Positions 22,498 to 30,548 of a stretch of 32,140 nucleotides of DNA are shown here, one piece after another (position 1 is the first letter of the stretch; each line of letters begins with the position of its first letter). Location of the stretch: the NCBI RefSeq assembly GCF_029960785.1, contig NZ_JASBQE010000125.1:1-32140 (forward strand), given 5' to 3'. The position numbers and the translations under genes are program-made. The DNA comes from Polyangium sp. 15x6. GTDB taxonomy: Bacteria > Myxococcota_A > Polyangia > Polyangiales > Polyangiaceae. Under the pieces are notes generated by a model. It was not told where the DNA came from, made no database searches, and worked only from the letters and a program-made list of their open reading frames with translations.

Positions 22498-24981
22498 ATG
22501 GACGCATCCAGCTTCCGCGACGCAGTCTTTCAGGTTCACCATCACGGCAGGCAACGCGGGCACTACTTCCTGGCGTCCGAGGACGAACGGCTCTCGGACC
22601 GTCACATCCAGGTCAACGGCCAAAGAATGCTGTCTTTCGGCAGCTGCTCTTACCTGGGCCTCGAGTTCGATCCGAGGCTCATCGAGGGCGGGGCCGAGGC
22701 CTACCGCCGCTTCGGCTCACAGACGTCGTACAGCCGAGGGTACTTGTCGTGCCCGCTCTACCACGAGCTCGAAGAAGAGCTCTTTCCGCAGATCTTCGGC
22801 GTCCCCCGGGTGCTCGTTTTGCCGAGCACGAGCATCGCCCACCACGTGGTGTTGCCTGCGCTGCTGACCGAGAAGGACGCGATCGTGTGCGACCACCAGG
22901 TGCACAGGTCCGTGGACGACGCGATCACGCTGCAATGCGCGCGGAGCAACGCGACGAAGGTCATCGTCAAACACGGCGAGCTCGACAGGGCCCTCGACGT
23001 GCTTCGCCAGCTCTCCGTGAAGCACCAGAACGTTTGGTTCGCCTGTGACGGCGTCTACTCCATGTACGGCGACTACCTGCCCGAGAGCTTTTTGCAGGCG
23101 GTTCTGGACGTGGCGCCGAACGTCCGCCTTTACGTCGACGACGCCCACGGCATGAGCTGGGCGGGGGAGAACGGTCGTGGACACCTCCTGTCCCGCTTCC
23201 CGCTCGACGAGCGAATGGTGGTGGTGACGTCGCTGGCCAAGGCGTTTGCCACCGGGGGCGGGGTCGTCGTCGTCAAGGACCCACAGCTCCTCGAGATGGC
23301 GAGGCTGGTGGGCGGGCCATTCTCGTTCTCGGGGCCGCTTCGCCCTGGCGATCTGGGGGCGAGCGTGGCCTCGGCGCGGATCCACCTGAGCCCCGAGCTG
23401 GGCCAACGCCAGGCGGTCTTGCAGAGCCGGATCGAACAGGCGAACGATCTTTGCGATCGGCTGGGCATCCCGCTCGTCATTCGCAACGAAGCGCCCATTT
23501 TTTTCGTCGCGCTCGGCCGCGTCGAGGCCGTCTACCAGATGGCGGAGAGGCTGCGCGACGACGGCTTCCACGTCAACGTCTCGGGCTTCCCCGCCGTGCC
23601 GTCGAGCCGCGGCGGCTTGCGCGTCACGATCAACGCAAACCACGCCGAGCACGAGGTCGACGCGCTCTTCTCTGCCATCGCTTCCCACCTGGAGCCGGTC
23701 CTCGAGAGCGTGGGCGTCACGCGTGCCGAGGTCGACGAGCAATTCGAGGGGGTGCTACCGCCTTTCTTGCGGTCGGCGACGAACAGGATATCGGGCATTT
23801 TTCGCGTCCCCGAGCGAAAGACCGCCGAGCACGACACGGGCTCGGTCGAGATGTTCGACTCCATCGATCAGATCGCCCCCGAGCTCTGGGACTCGCTCGT
23901 CGGAGGCCTCTCGTACATCGACGCCCGCACCATGCGCGCGGTCGAGCGCGTGTTCCACCAAGGCAATGATCGACCGGAGCATTGCTGGTCCTTCCGCTAC
24001 GTTCTGGTGCGCGACGAGTCCGGCGCGCCGCTCGCCGCGGCGCCATTCACGACGTGCCTGATGAAGGACGACACGTTCATGAGCGCTGAGGTCAGCGCCG
24101 CGCTCGAAGCCGAACGGGCGGAGACCCCCTACCTTTTCACCTCTCGCGCCGTCGTCATGGGCTCCCTCGCGTCCGAGGGCGAGCACATGTTCCTCCGCCC
24201 AGGGGAGGACAGAATGAAGGGGCTCGTCAAGCTCGTCGAGGCAGGCGTCGCCGAAATGAAAGCCCAGGGTTCGAGCACGCTGGTCATTCGCGACGTCGGC
24301 GACGACCCCGAAATCGCGCAGGTGCTCACCGGGCAAGGATTCGTCCCCGTGCCGCTCGTGGAGTCCTACATGCTGCAGCTCGATTGGCGCGGCGAAGACG
24401 CCTTCATTGCATCGCTCCCGACAGCCGGCCGGCGCAAGCACGTCCGAGCCACCACCGAACGGTCATCGCTTTTCGACGTCGAGATCTGGGACAGCCAGAC
24501 CGACGTCTCGGACGACGAGCTGCGGCGAATGCACGCGCTCTACCTGAACATCGCCAGGAAGAACTTGCGCATCAACATTTTCCCCCTGCCGGTCGAGCTC
24601 TTGCGGGCGCAGCTCGAGAGCGGCTCATGGGAGGTGATGGTCTTGCGGCGCAAAGGTGGGGGCGCGCCCGTGGCCTGGGGAGCCTGCCGTCACGCGGGCG
24701 AAGCGTACAGGTGGCTTTACTGCGGGGTCGACTACGAGGGATTCAACACCGAGGAGGTGAGCCCCTACCGCCAGTTGCTCTGGCAGATCGTGCGTCGCGC
24801 GGGCAAACTCGGCTGCAAGCGCCTGCACCTGGGGATGGGCACGGGTCAGGAGAAGGTTCGCTACGGCGCGACGGCCAGCCCCACGTTCGCGTTTGTCCGG
24901 GCTGACGATGCGTACGAGGCGACGCAGCTGCAAGAGTACGTCACCCGCCTCGCCATTCGCAGAAGCCGCGCTGGCTCGTAG
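22498..24981 (+). CDS. alpha-oxoamine synthase fused to a FemAB/GNAT-type acyltransferase region
   Basis: 827 residues from ATG 22498 (AGAGGTACACGAGA upstream); the longer frame begins in smpB and is discarded. Residues 1-405 are a PLP fold-type I alpha-oxoamine synthase, which condenses an amino acid with an acyl thioester and releases CO2. Visible motifs: SYLGLEFDP near 52-60, the PLP-nitrogen Asp215 and His217 in DDAHG, and the Schiff-base Lys248 in TSLAKAFATGGG. Residues 430-827 are GNAT-like (FemAB/PF04339-like: AGRRKHVRATTERS, RWLYCGVDYEGFN, KRLHLGMGTGQEKVRYGA). The fusion suggests one protein makes an aminoketone and then acylates it, or selects its acyl donor. Relatives include BioF, Kbl, CqsA and serine palmitoyltransferase; which substrate is unknown. 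No carrier protein or other biosynthetic genes adjoin it. Confidence 0.88.
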   Translation: MDASSFRDAVFQVHHHGRQRGHYFLASEDERLSDRHIQVNGQRMLSFGSCSYLGLEFDPRLIEGGAEAYRRFGSQTSYSRGYLSCPLYHELEEELFPQIFGVPRVLVLPSTSIAHHVVLPALLTEKDAIVCDHQVHRSVDDAITLQCARSNATKVIVKHGELDRALDVLRQLSVKHQNVWFACDGVYSMYGDYLPESFLQAVLDVAPNVRLYVDDAHGMSWAGENGRGHLLSRFPLDERMVVVTSLAKAFATGGGVVVVKDPQLLEMARLVGGPFSFSGPLRPGDLGASVASARIHLSPELGQRQAVLQSRIEQANDLCDRLGIPLVIRNEAPIFFVALGRVEAVYQMAERLRDDGFHVNVSGFPAVPSSRGGLRVTINANHAEHEVDALFSAIASHLEPVLESVGVTRAEVDEQFEGVLPPFLRSATNRISGIFRVPERKTAEHDTGSVEMFDSIDQIAPELWDSLVGGLSYIDARTMRAVERVFHQGNDRPEHCWSFRYVLVRDESGAPLAAAPFTTCLMKDDTFMSAEVSAALEAERAETPYLFTSRAVVMGSLASEGEHMFLRPGEDRMKGLVKLVEAGVAEMKAQGSSTLVIRDVGDDPEIAQVLTGQGFVPVPLVESYMLQLDWRGEDAFIASLPTAGRRKHVRATTERSSLFDVEIWDSQTDVSDDELRRMHALYLNIARKNLRINIFPLPVELLRAQLESGSWEVMVLRRKGGGAPVAWGACRHAGEAYRWLYCGVDYEGFNTEEVSPYRQLLWQIVRRAGKLGCKRLHLGMGTGQEKVRYGATASPTFAFVRADDAYEATQLQEYVTRLAIRRSRAGS

Positions 24982-25235
24982 CAGAGTTTCTCTCGGCCTG
25001 GCGACCCTGACGCGAAAAAGGGATTTCCAGGCATGTTGCTTGTCGTGGTCGTACCCCTGGGCCCAGCACGAACGTCCGCGCCGCAATGGTAAGCGCCGAG
25101 GCGGCAGCGCGCGCGGACTCGACCCCTCGACATGGGAGCGAGCGGGCCGAAGAAGATCCGCGGTCGTCGGGATGAGCCTGGGACCCTGCAATCAGTTGCG
25201 ACGCAGCCAGGCGAAGGAAGGAAAGGGATATCAAG
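24982..25235. other. intergenic region, nothing clear
   Basis: 254 bases between the fusion gene and a small lipoprotein gene, same direction. Open frames here are shadows. No terminator with a T-tract; a promoter for the lipoprotein gene is presumed. Confidence 0.35.
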
Positions 25236-25526
25236 ATGACGGAGATGTCGAAGGTCTTCGCGCTGCTCGGTCTTTCCGCCTCGGTCGCGGTCGTCGGCAT
25301 GGGGTGCATCACGGAGGCCGAAGAACCCGCCGAGATGGAGTCCGCCGCGCTCAGCGCCGACGGCGAGAGCGACGAGGACTCGGCGGGGGGTGAGGCGACG
25401 GTCGCCGTGAACGGCACGTTCGACACCCTCCGGAATGGTCGGCCTCGAGGGCACACCGCCACCCGCCCCCGCAGGCGGATCCAGGCACCGAGAGAAATCT
25501 TGGTGGTCGGAGCCCGCGTGAACTGA
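25236..25526 (+). CDS. small exported acidic protein, possible lipoprotein
   Basis: 96 residues; ATG 25236 follows GGAAAGGGATATC. Hydrophobic N-terminal segment (about 6-23, KVFALLGLSASVAVVGMG) ending in Cys24, followed by an acidic stretch (EAEEPAEMESAALSADGESDEDS). The lipobox VGMGC is imperfect. From about residue 65 the composition turns to Arg/Pro/Gly (RNGRPRGHTATRPRRR), a common sign that the original frame ended or shifted; the true protein may be shorter. Function unknown. Single gene between the synthase fusion and the next hypothetical gene. Confidence 0.5.
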   Translation: MTEMSKVFALLGLSASVAVVGMGCITEAEEPAEMESAALSADGESDEDSAGGEATVAVNGTFDTLRNGRPRGHTATRPRRRIQAPREILVVGARVN

Positions 25527-25581
25527 CTCGATGGTTCCATGTTTGCCCCGTCGAGGCCGCCTCGATACTCTCCGCACGACC

Positions 25582-25974
25582 ATGGAAGCGCCGGATGCGC
25601 CGATATTGCAGAAGGTTTTTGTGTTGGCCCAACGGCTTTCGGCGCGTGCCACATGCACGGACACTGAACTTCGGGAGCTGTGCGATGCGGTCGAGGCGCT
25701 CTTGGCTCGAGCGCTCATGCGAGATCCGATGTGGCCCCGTCACGACTGGCTCGACGGCTTCATTGCCAGCATCATCGAGCGGAGTCCGGATCATCTCCTT
25801 CTTCGCGGCGAAGTGTGGGTGAATGCGGTGCGCACCGAGCCATGCGAGGTCGAGATCAAGCTTGGAGAGCAGCGCCAACCATGCTTGACAATCCGCTTCA
25901 TGGCCGCAGGGGGACCGCGGCGTCGAGGGCCGCCGGTGGACTGGCTCTACGTGTTCGAGGAACGCGGTGCGTGA
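25582..25974 (+). CDS. hypothetical cytoplasmic protein
   Basis: 130 residues from ATG 25582 (MEAPDAPILQKVFVLAQRL); the GTG-like upstream start at 25531 gives an unlikely N-terminus. A helical first half (LRELCDAVEALLARALMRDP) and a beta-rich second half (HLLLRGEVWVNAVRTEPCEVEIKL, PCLTIRFMAAGG). No signal peptide. Family not recognised. Convergent with the ADP-ribosylglycohydrolase gene, 65 bases apart. Codon use is normal for the region. Confidence 0.6.
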   Translation: MEAPDAPILQKVFVLAQRLSARATCTDTELRELCDAVEALLARALMRDPMWPRHDWLDGFIASIIERSPDHLLLRGEVWVNAVRTEPCEVEIKLGEQRQPCLTIRFMAAGGPRRRGPPVDWLYVFEERGA

Positions 25975-26039
25975 AAGACCCCGTGGACAAGCAAATGATG
26001 ACGATGTCGTGGAGACGTGTTCGCCGCGTAGTCAAGCTA

Positions 26040-26924
26040 TCATTTCAGAAGCGATACGAAGGGATCGAATCCAGGGCCGAGTTGTGATGCCTCGGGGAGT
26101 CTTGCGACGAGGGCATCCGGGAGCGACCGTCCCGAAATGGCAGCAACCTGAGCCGCGATGGCAGCGATCGTGTCGGTGTCGCCGCCCAGAGATACCGCTG
26201 TGGAGATGACCGACTCCATGGGCTCGTCCGCAGTCGCCGCCGCGACGAACAGGGCCATCGGCACGGCCTCGACCACATGCCCGGAGCTCCCAAACCGCCG
26301 GGCGGCGTCGTTCGGCGAATCCTGACAGGCGGACAACTCGAGCAACCGGTCGCGGACCGCCGTGTCGGGAAGCTCGTCCGCAACCAGCGAGAGAAGGTTT
26401 CGTGGCACGGCCGCGAGCTGCGCGCAGCGTCGAAGCGCGACGACCACGGCGAGTGCACCGGCGTAGGCTTCGTCGCTGTGATGCGTGATCCGTGACACGT
26501 CACGAATCGTTCGACGGTCCGCCTCGACACGGGGGTCCAGGAAAAACGACAATGGAGCAGCCCGCATGGCAGCGCCCGAGCCCGAGGCGAACTCGCCGCG
26601 GGCCCCCGCAAGGGCCCAGTGGGCGCCTGCCGCAAGGTCACGGAGCGCCTTGACGGTCGCCGACCCGGCGCCGGTGATGCGGCCGGACTCGAACCAGCTC
26701 CGAAATCGCTCGGCGATTCGTTCGGGCTGAACACGCCCTCGGCTCAGCACGATCGCTTCGCATGTGGCGAGGGTCAACCAGGTGTCATCCGAAAGTCGCG
26801 GTGCTTCCGGAAAGACCGGCTGAAGTGGCCCGGCGCGACCCTCATAGGGACCGCCCCAGGCATCGCCGAGAGCCCCCGCGAGGAGGCAGTTCCGTGCGAG
26901 CTTTCGCGCTCCGACGTCGGTCAT
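26040..26924 (-). CDS. ADP-ribosylglycohydrolase family protein
   Basis: 294 residues from ATG 26924. All-alpha ARH-fold hydrolase (PF03747-like), which removes ADP-ribose from proteins or small molecules using two Mg ions. Visible motifs: GALGDAWGGPYEG at 17-29, the metal-binding SDDT at 45-48, SGAAMRAAPL at about 116-125, ITHHSDEAYAGAL at 146-158, and the C-terminal metal site GGDTDTIAAIAAQ at 247-259. The key aspartates are present, so it should be catalytic. No ADP-ribosyltransferase (such as DraT) lies nearby, so the substrate cannot be inferred from context. Cytoplasmic; 53 bases after the cysteine-rich lipoprotein gene, same strand, so possibly cotranscribed, although the functions look unrelated. 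Confidence 0.9.
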   Translation of the reverse strand: MTDVGARKLARNCLLAGALGDAWGGPYEGRAGPLQPVFPEAPRLSDDTWLTLATCEAIVLSRGRVQPERIAERFRSWFESGRITGAGSATVKALRDLAAGAHWALAGARGEFASGSGAAMRAAPLSFFLDPRVEADRRTIRDVSRITHHSDEAYAGALAVVVALRRCAQLAAVPRNLLSLVADELPDTAVRDRLLELSACQDSPNDAARRFGSSGHVVEAVPMALFVAAATADEPMESVISTAVSLGGDTDTIAAIAAQVAAISGRSLPDALVARLPEASQLGPGFDPFVSLLK

Positions 26925-26977
26925 GGCCGAGAGTCTACGCTTTCACGACCGGTGGCGCTCGTCTCGAGGAGCGAGCA

Positions 26978-27640
26978 TCAATTGCTGTCCGGGCACGTGC
27001 CGATGAGCTTCGGGGAGTCACCGCACTCGACTCTGTAATCACACGTGCCGTCCTTGATCTCGCAGCCGCCATAGCGCCAGTAATCCAGCGAGCAATAGTC
27101 CAGGTCGCATAGACGGCCATTCTCATTCTCCGAAGGGGGTGGGTTGCCCGTGCATTCGATCTCGCAGCCGGCGCAGGTGCAGGTCCGCGTGCACCAACCG
27201 TTGCCCAGCGAGCACGTCCCGTCGTTCGCGCCTCCGGCGCCTCCGCCGCCGCCGGCGCCGCCGGCGCCGCCGCTTCCTCCGGCGCCTTCATTGCAGGCAC
27301 TCTCCATATCGCACGGGCTGTAAGGCGGCGCGCCCCCGCTGGCCCAGGGGTCACAAAGGAAATGCCCCGAGGGATCACACGTGCATTTGAGACCGCTCTC
27401 GATTCCCGAATACGCACAGGTCGCTCCCGCCGAGCAAGGGGCGCCCACGCCGCAGCGTCGCCCAGCGAAGGACTCGCCCCCTGAACCCGCGGTGCCAGCG
27501 CCGCCGCTATCGCCCCCCGAACCCGCGGTGCCAGCGCCGTTGCTCGTCCCGACAGGGCCTTGACATGCACTCAGCGCCAGCGCGATGGTAAAGGTCGCCC
27601 ACGCCGCGCGTGCTCTCGATGCTGTCTTGGTCAATTGCAT
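26978..27640 (-). CDS. cysteine-rich lipoprotein with two Gly-rich linkers
   Basis: 220 residues from ATG 27640 (MQLTKTASRARAAWATF), with GGTGG upstream. Signal peptide ends in a canonical lipobox ALSAC (L at -3, S, A), so this is a lipoprotein. The mature part starts with a Gly-rich segment that includes two AGTAGSGG repeats, then a cysteine-rich block (CGVGAPCSAGATCAYSG, CTCDPSGHFLCDPW), a second linker (GAGGSGGAGGAGGGGGAGG) and another cysteine-rich block (CTRTCTCAGCEIECTG, CDLDYCSLDYWRYGGCEI). Some disulfide-rich domain is likely; none was identified. Probably surface-exposed. It lies upstream of the ADP-ribosylglycohydrolase gene. Confidence 0.8.
   Translation of the reverse strand: MQLTKTASRARAAWATFTIALALSACQGPVGTSNGAGTAGSGGDSGGAGTAGSGGESFAGRRCGVGAPCSAGATCAYSGIESGLKCTCDPSGHFLCDPWASGGAPPYSPCDMESACNEGAGGSGGAGGAGGGGGAGGANDGTCSLGNGWCTRTCTCAGCEIECTGNPPPSENENGRLCDLDYCSLDYWRYGGCEIKDGTCDYRVECGDSPKLIGTCPDSN
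27483..27539 (-). repeat. 36-base coding tandem repeat in the lipoprotein linker
   Basis: An identical 21-base block (GAACCCGCGGTGCCAGCGCC plus G on the plus strand) occurs at 27483-27503 and 27519-27539, a 36-base period. It encodes the two copies of GAGTAGSGG after the lipidated cysteine, a sign of recent duplication. Confidence 0.7.
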
Positions 27641-28149
27641 GGGCCATCCACCGAGCAACGCTTGGGCCAGGCAGAATCCGCGGGAATTCCCGCTCCCACG
27701 CTGCGGTCGGCGACATGCGAACCTTCGAGGATGGCGCACAGTGGCTCATTGTTGGACGTTTCGGCACACGTGTCCTCGCACGCTCACACGCGTGAGACTG
27801 CATGCGGGCGACAAGCGCGCGGGAGTGCAGCGGATGGCGGGGCATGAGAATTGGGCAGTCTCGGGTAAAAGCTCGGGCTCGACATACTCCTCGACGTAAT
27901 CCCGCTCCGAGCGATCCGTGCGAGCGAGGTCAGATCGGTCCCCAAAGAGCCGCAAGGCCGCCCTTGCGAGGGTCACGCGAGGGGCTGACGCGTCAGCGGC
28001 CCCGTTGACGTCACCCGCGTGGGATTGACGCGCCAGCCGCATTCCACGCTCCCGCCGTTCGAGCTCCTACCCGTGGAATTCCCGACGCCCGAGCGTTGGT
28101 CCGAGTCCTGCTAATGCGTCCCACGGTAAGAAGTGTCGACGGATGTGAT
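27641..28149. other. divergent intergenic region with a palindrome array
   Basis: 509 bases between divergent genes. No gene was convincing: a 98-codon minus-strand frame (27746-28042) has an irregular composition and no ribosome-binding site. The notable content is three TGACG palindromes near 27984-28035, listed separately. Confidence 0.4.
27984..28035. promoter_or_regulatory. three evenly spaced TGACG palindromes, putative operator array
   Basis: GCTGACGCGTCAGC (27984-27997, perfect), TGACGTCA (28006-28013, perfect) and TGACGCGCCA (28026-28035, one mismatch). Centres are 19 and 21 bases apart, close to two helical turns. They lie about 115-165 bases upstream of the 28150 start. The regulator is unknown. 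Confidence 0.45.
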
Positions 28150-29154
28150 ATGAAAAACGATACAGACGAATCGGCCTCGGGGACGAATCGATGGGCTCTC
28201 GGGGCAGCGATGGGCATCGTTCTCTTCACGGGCGCGGGGTGTACGGTGGGGATCCCGCTCGACGCGAACATGCGTATCGACGTCGACTCCCCTTCCGGAG
28301 GGAAATACTCGCAACACGGGAAGCCGCTCGATCAAGGCGACATGACCGACAAACTCCAGCAAGAGCCAGCGAATGGCGACAGGATCAGCAGAGCGAAGGA
28401 GAGGGCGATCTTCGGTGGTTTGCTGATGGGTATTGGCTCCGGGTGTGCCAGTTGGCTTGCCGGGCAGTACATCGTCACAAACCGTTTCGAGCCCTATCAT
28501 ACTGGTTTTGCAATCGGCGCCGCCGTGTCCTTCGGCATTGCAATTCCTCTCCTCATCTCGAGCAGCGGGAACATCGCCGAGGCGGTGGACGTGCACAACA
28601 AGCTCGTCGATGAGCGCGAGATGCTCCTGCAGGAACGCGAGCAGGAGATCGAAAAAGCGAAGTGGGCGCCACTGCCCGAGGGCTTCGGATTCGACTTCAA
28701 GGAAGGGCCGGAGAAAGCCGCGTCGTCGTGCCAGAACGCCGGGCATCAATGGACCGAGAAAGATGGGACGTTCCTCTGTAGCGGCGTGCCGTCCTTCGAG
28801 CTCAAGAGGGCCTCGGCGGAGCTCTCCTTCGCGGACGGGAAAATCTCGCGATTGCGCATTCTCGTGCATCCGCAAGACGACAGCAGGAGCTGGGCCGGCG
28901 CGATGGACACGACCGAGACCGTGCTCAAAAGAATGTACGGCGAACCGAAGTCGAGGAGCTTCACGTTTCCCGCCGAGTGCGCGGGGAAGGATTTCATGGC
29001 TTGCGTGACGGACGGGAGGGTCAAGGGCCAGGCGTCGTGGACGAAGAAAAAAGCGAAGCGTTCGGTCACCATGGCGATCGTCAATGACGCGCCACCGATG
29101 CTCGTCGTCGATATCACCCGCGTGCCCCCGGCCGCAGCTTCCCCCGCTCCCTGA
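28150..29154 (+). CDS. membrane-associated lipoprotein-like hypothetical protein
   Basis: 334 residues from ATG 28150 (MKNDTDESASGT), preceded by GGATGTGAT. A first hydrophobic stretch (about 18-31) ends in GAGC, a possible lipobox (Cys at about 31). Two further hydrophobic segments follow (about 91-111, GGLLMGIGSGCASWLAGQYIV; about 118-138, TGFAIGAAVSFGIAIPLLI). Then a short coiled-coil of charged residues (REMLLQEREQEIEKAKW, about 157-173) and a C-terminal domain of about 150 residues with FELKRASAELSFADGKISRL and ETVLKRMYGEP. Two cysteines flank that domain. Envelope-located. No family recognised. The upstream palindrome array may control it. Confidence 0.75.
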   Translation: MKNDTDESASGTNRWALGAAMGIVLFTGAGCTVGIPLDANMRIDVDSPSGGKYSQHGKPLDQGDMTDKLQQEPANGDRISRAKERAIFGGLLMGIGSGCASWLAGQYIVTNRFEPYHTGFAIGAAVSFGIAIPLLISSSGNIAEAVDVHNKLVDEREMLLQEREQEIEKAKWAPLPEGFGFDFKEGPEKAASSCQNAGHQWTEKDGTFLCSGVPSFELKRASAELSFADGKISRLRILVHPQDDSRSWAGAMDTTETVLKRMYGEPKSRSFTFPAECAGKDFMACVTDGRVKGQASWTKKKAKRSVTMAIVNDAPPMLVVDITRVPPAAASPAP

Positions 29155-29174
29155 AAGAATCGATGGGCTCGGCG

Positions 29175-29234
29175 GATCGCCGTGGAGCGGCATCGGGTCG
29201 AAATCGCGCGCCCGATGCGCCGAACACGGCGATC
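29175..29234. terminator. two-tier hairpin between convergent genes, likely bidirectional terminator
   Basis: Outer stem GATCGCCGTG (29175-29184) pairs with CACGGCGATC (29225-29234), 10 of 10. Inner stem GCATCGGG (29190-29197) pairs with CCCGATGC (29211-29218), 8 of 8, with a 13-base loop and small unpaired bulges between. It fills the 89-base gap between the genes ending at 29154 and 29244. No T-tract follows; high-GC bacteria often lack one. Confidence 0.5.
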
Positions 29235-29243
29235 ACCCGAGGT

Positions 29244-30437
29244 TCACGCGGAAATCTGCTCGATGAGGTCGGCGGCGACGGCCGTGCCATTCATCGCCAC
29301 GGTGCCGGCAATCGCGGCCGCGCGAGCAGCGACTCCGGGATCGAGGGCGCCCTGCAACGCGGGCAGGAGGGACTCCGCGCGGAGGGCTCCACGAGCCACG
29401 GACGTCCCGATCCCGAGCGCCCGGACGCGCGAGGCCCAGTAGGGCTGATCGGAAAACATCGGGACGATCAACTGCGGGACGCCCGCGCGCGCCGCGATCG
29501 TGGTCGTACCCGCACCGCCGTGGTGCACCACCGCGGCGACCTTCGGGAACAGCGCCTGGTGATTGACGTCGCCGATCGCGATGCAATCGGAGGCGCCGTC
29601 GACCAGACCGAGCTCAGCCCACCCTTGCGATAGGACGACGCGACGCCCCGCAGCCCGCACGGCCTCGATGACGATGCGGCCGGTCTGCTGGTCCGCGGGC
29701 ATGCTGCCGAAGCCAATGTAGACGGGCGGCTCGCCGGCGGCGAGGAAGGCTTCCAGCGCGGATTCGAGCAGCGTCTGGTCGGGAAGGATCCAGGCTCCCG
29801 TCTGCGTGACCAAAAGGCCGGGCGTCGCCGGCCGCGGCCCGAGCACCAGGTCCGTGGCGAGCCACGGATCCTTGCCGAGGATATGGCCGAGGACATCGCT
29901 CAGCGGACCCAGGCCGAGGCGCGCCCGATGGGCGTTGAGCCGCTCGAGAAGGCGCTCGTTCCAGCTCCGCGATTCGTCCTGCCAGCGCCTGCGATTTTCT
30001 TCCGGGTCGCCCCCGGGCTCCCCGGCGGGCGCATGATCCGGCGACGGCAGGGCCACCGGCGCGTACACGGCGATCATGGACGGGATGCCCATTCGCTCCG
30101 CGATGGACCGTGCGGCGTACTGATGCGCGCCGCCGGCCACGATCACGTCGCATCCCTCGGCGGCCGACGCGGTCGCGTCGAACTGGTCTTTCACGAGGTG
30201 CTCGAGCAGCGCGCGGAGCTGCTCCGGCGTCGGTGCTTGCGCGGCGGCGGCTCCGCTCGGCGCACGCATTGCGATGCCGATCGGGGTCGCCGTGAAGCCC
30301 AAGTTGCCCACCCAGTCGAGAAAGTTCGGCGGCACGCACAGCTTCACGTCGTGTCCCCGACGCCGCACCTCGGCGGCCAAGGCCACGACTGGTTGCACGT
30401 CACCGCGCGTCCCCACTCCCGTCAGCAATACCCGCAT
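29244..30437 (-). CDS. GT1-family (macrolide/UGT-like) glycosyltransferase
   Basis: 397 residues from ATG 30437 (MRVLLTGVGTRGDVQP), with GGAAGGGAGAGGGACG upstream. GT-B fold: the N-terminal domain (about 1-190) includes the start motif RGDVQPVVALA typical of YjiC/OleD/GtfB-like enzymes, and the C-terminal domain (about 215-397) binds an NDP-sugar through the signature VVHHGGAGTTTIAARAGVPQ (about 302-321) and then DQPYWASRV. It transfers a sugar from a nucleotide donor to a small acceptor such as a macrolide, sterol or flavonoid, in the cytoplasm. No signal or TM segment. The neighbours do not indicate the acceptor: no polyketide or sugar-nucleotide genes are seen. Single gene; the strong ribosome-binding site suggests good translation. 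Confidence 0.92.
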   Translation of the reverse strand: MRVLLTGVGTRGDVQPVVALAAEVRRRGHDVKLCVPPNFLDWVGNLGFTATPIGIAMRAPSGAAAAQAPTPEQLRALLEHLVKDQFDATASAAEGCDVIVAGGAHQYAARSIAERMGIPSMIAVYAPVALPSPDHAPAGEPGGDPEENRRRWQDESRSWNERLLERLNAHRARLGLGPLSDVLGHILGKDPWLATDLVLGPRPATPGLLVTQTGAWILPDQTLLESALEAFLAAGEPPVYIGFGSMPADQQTGRIVIEAVRAAGRRVVLSQGWAELGLVDGASDCIAIGDVNHQALFPKVAAVVHHGGAGTTTIAARAGVPQLIVPMFSDQPYWASRVRALGIGTSVARGALRAESLLPALQGALDPGVAARAAAIAGTVAMNGTAVAADLIEQISA

Positions 30438-30548
30438 CGTCCCTCTCCCTTCCACCACGCGCGCCGCGTGGATCGGGTCAGCGCCCCGTTCCGCTTCATA
30501 ACCTGGAACGGGATGCGGGGCGAGGACGCCGTGCGACGCCTCATCCGT

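Noticed and set aside
27746-28042. 98-codon minus-strand frame in the palindrome region
   Set aside because: No ribosome-binding site, irregular composition, no recognised family; it would also overlap the palindrome array.
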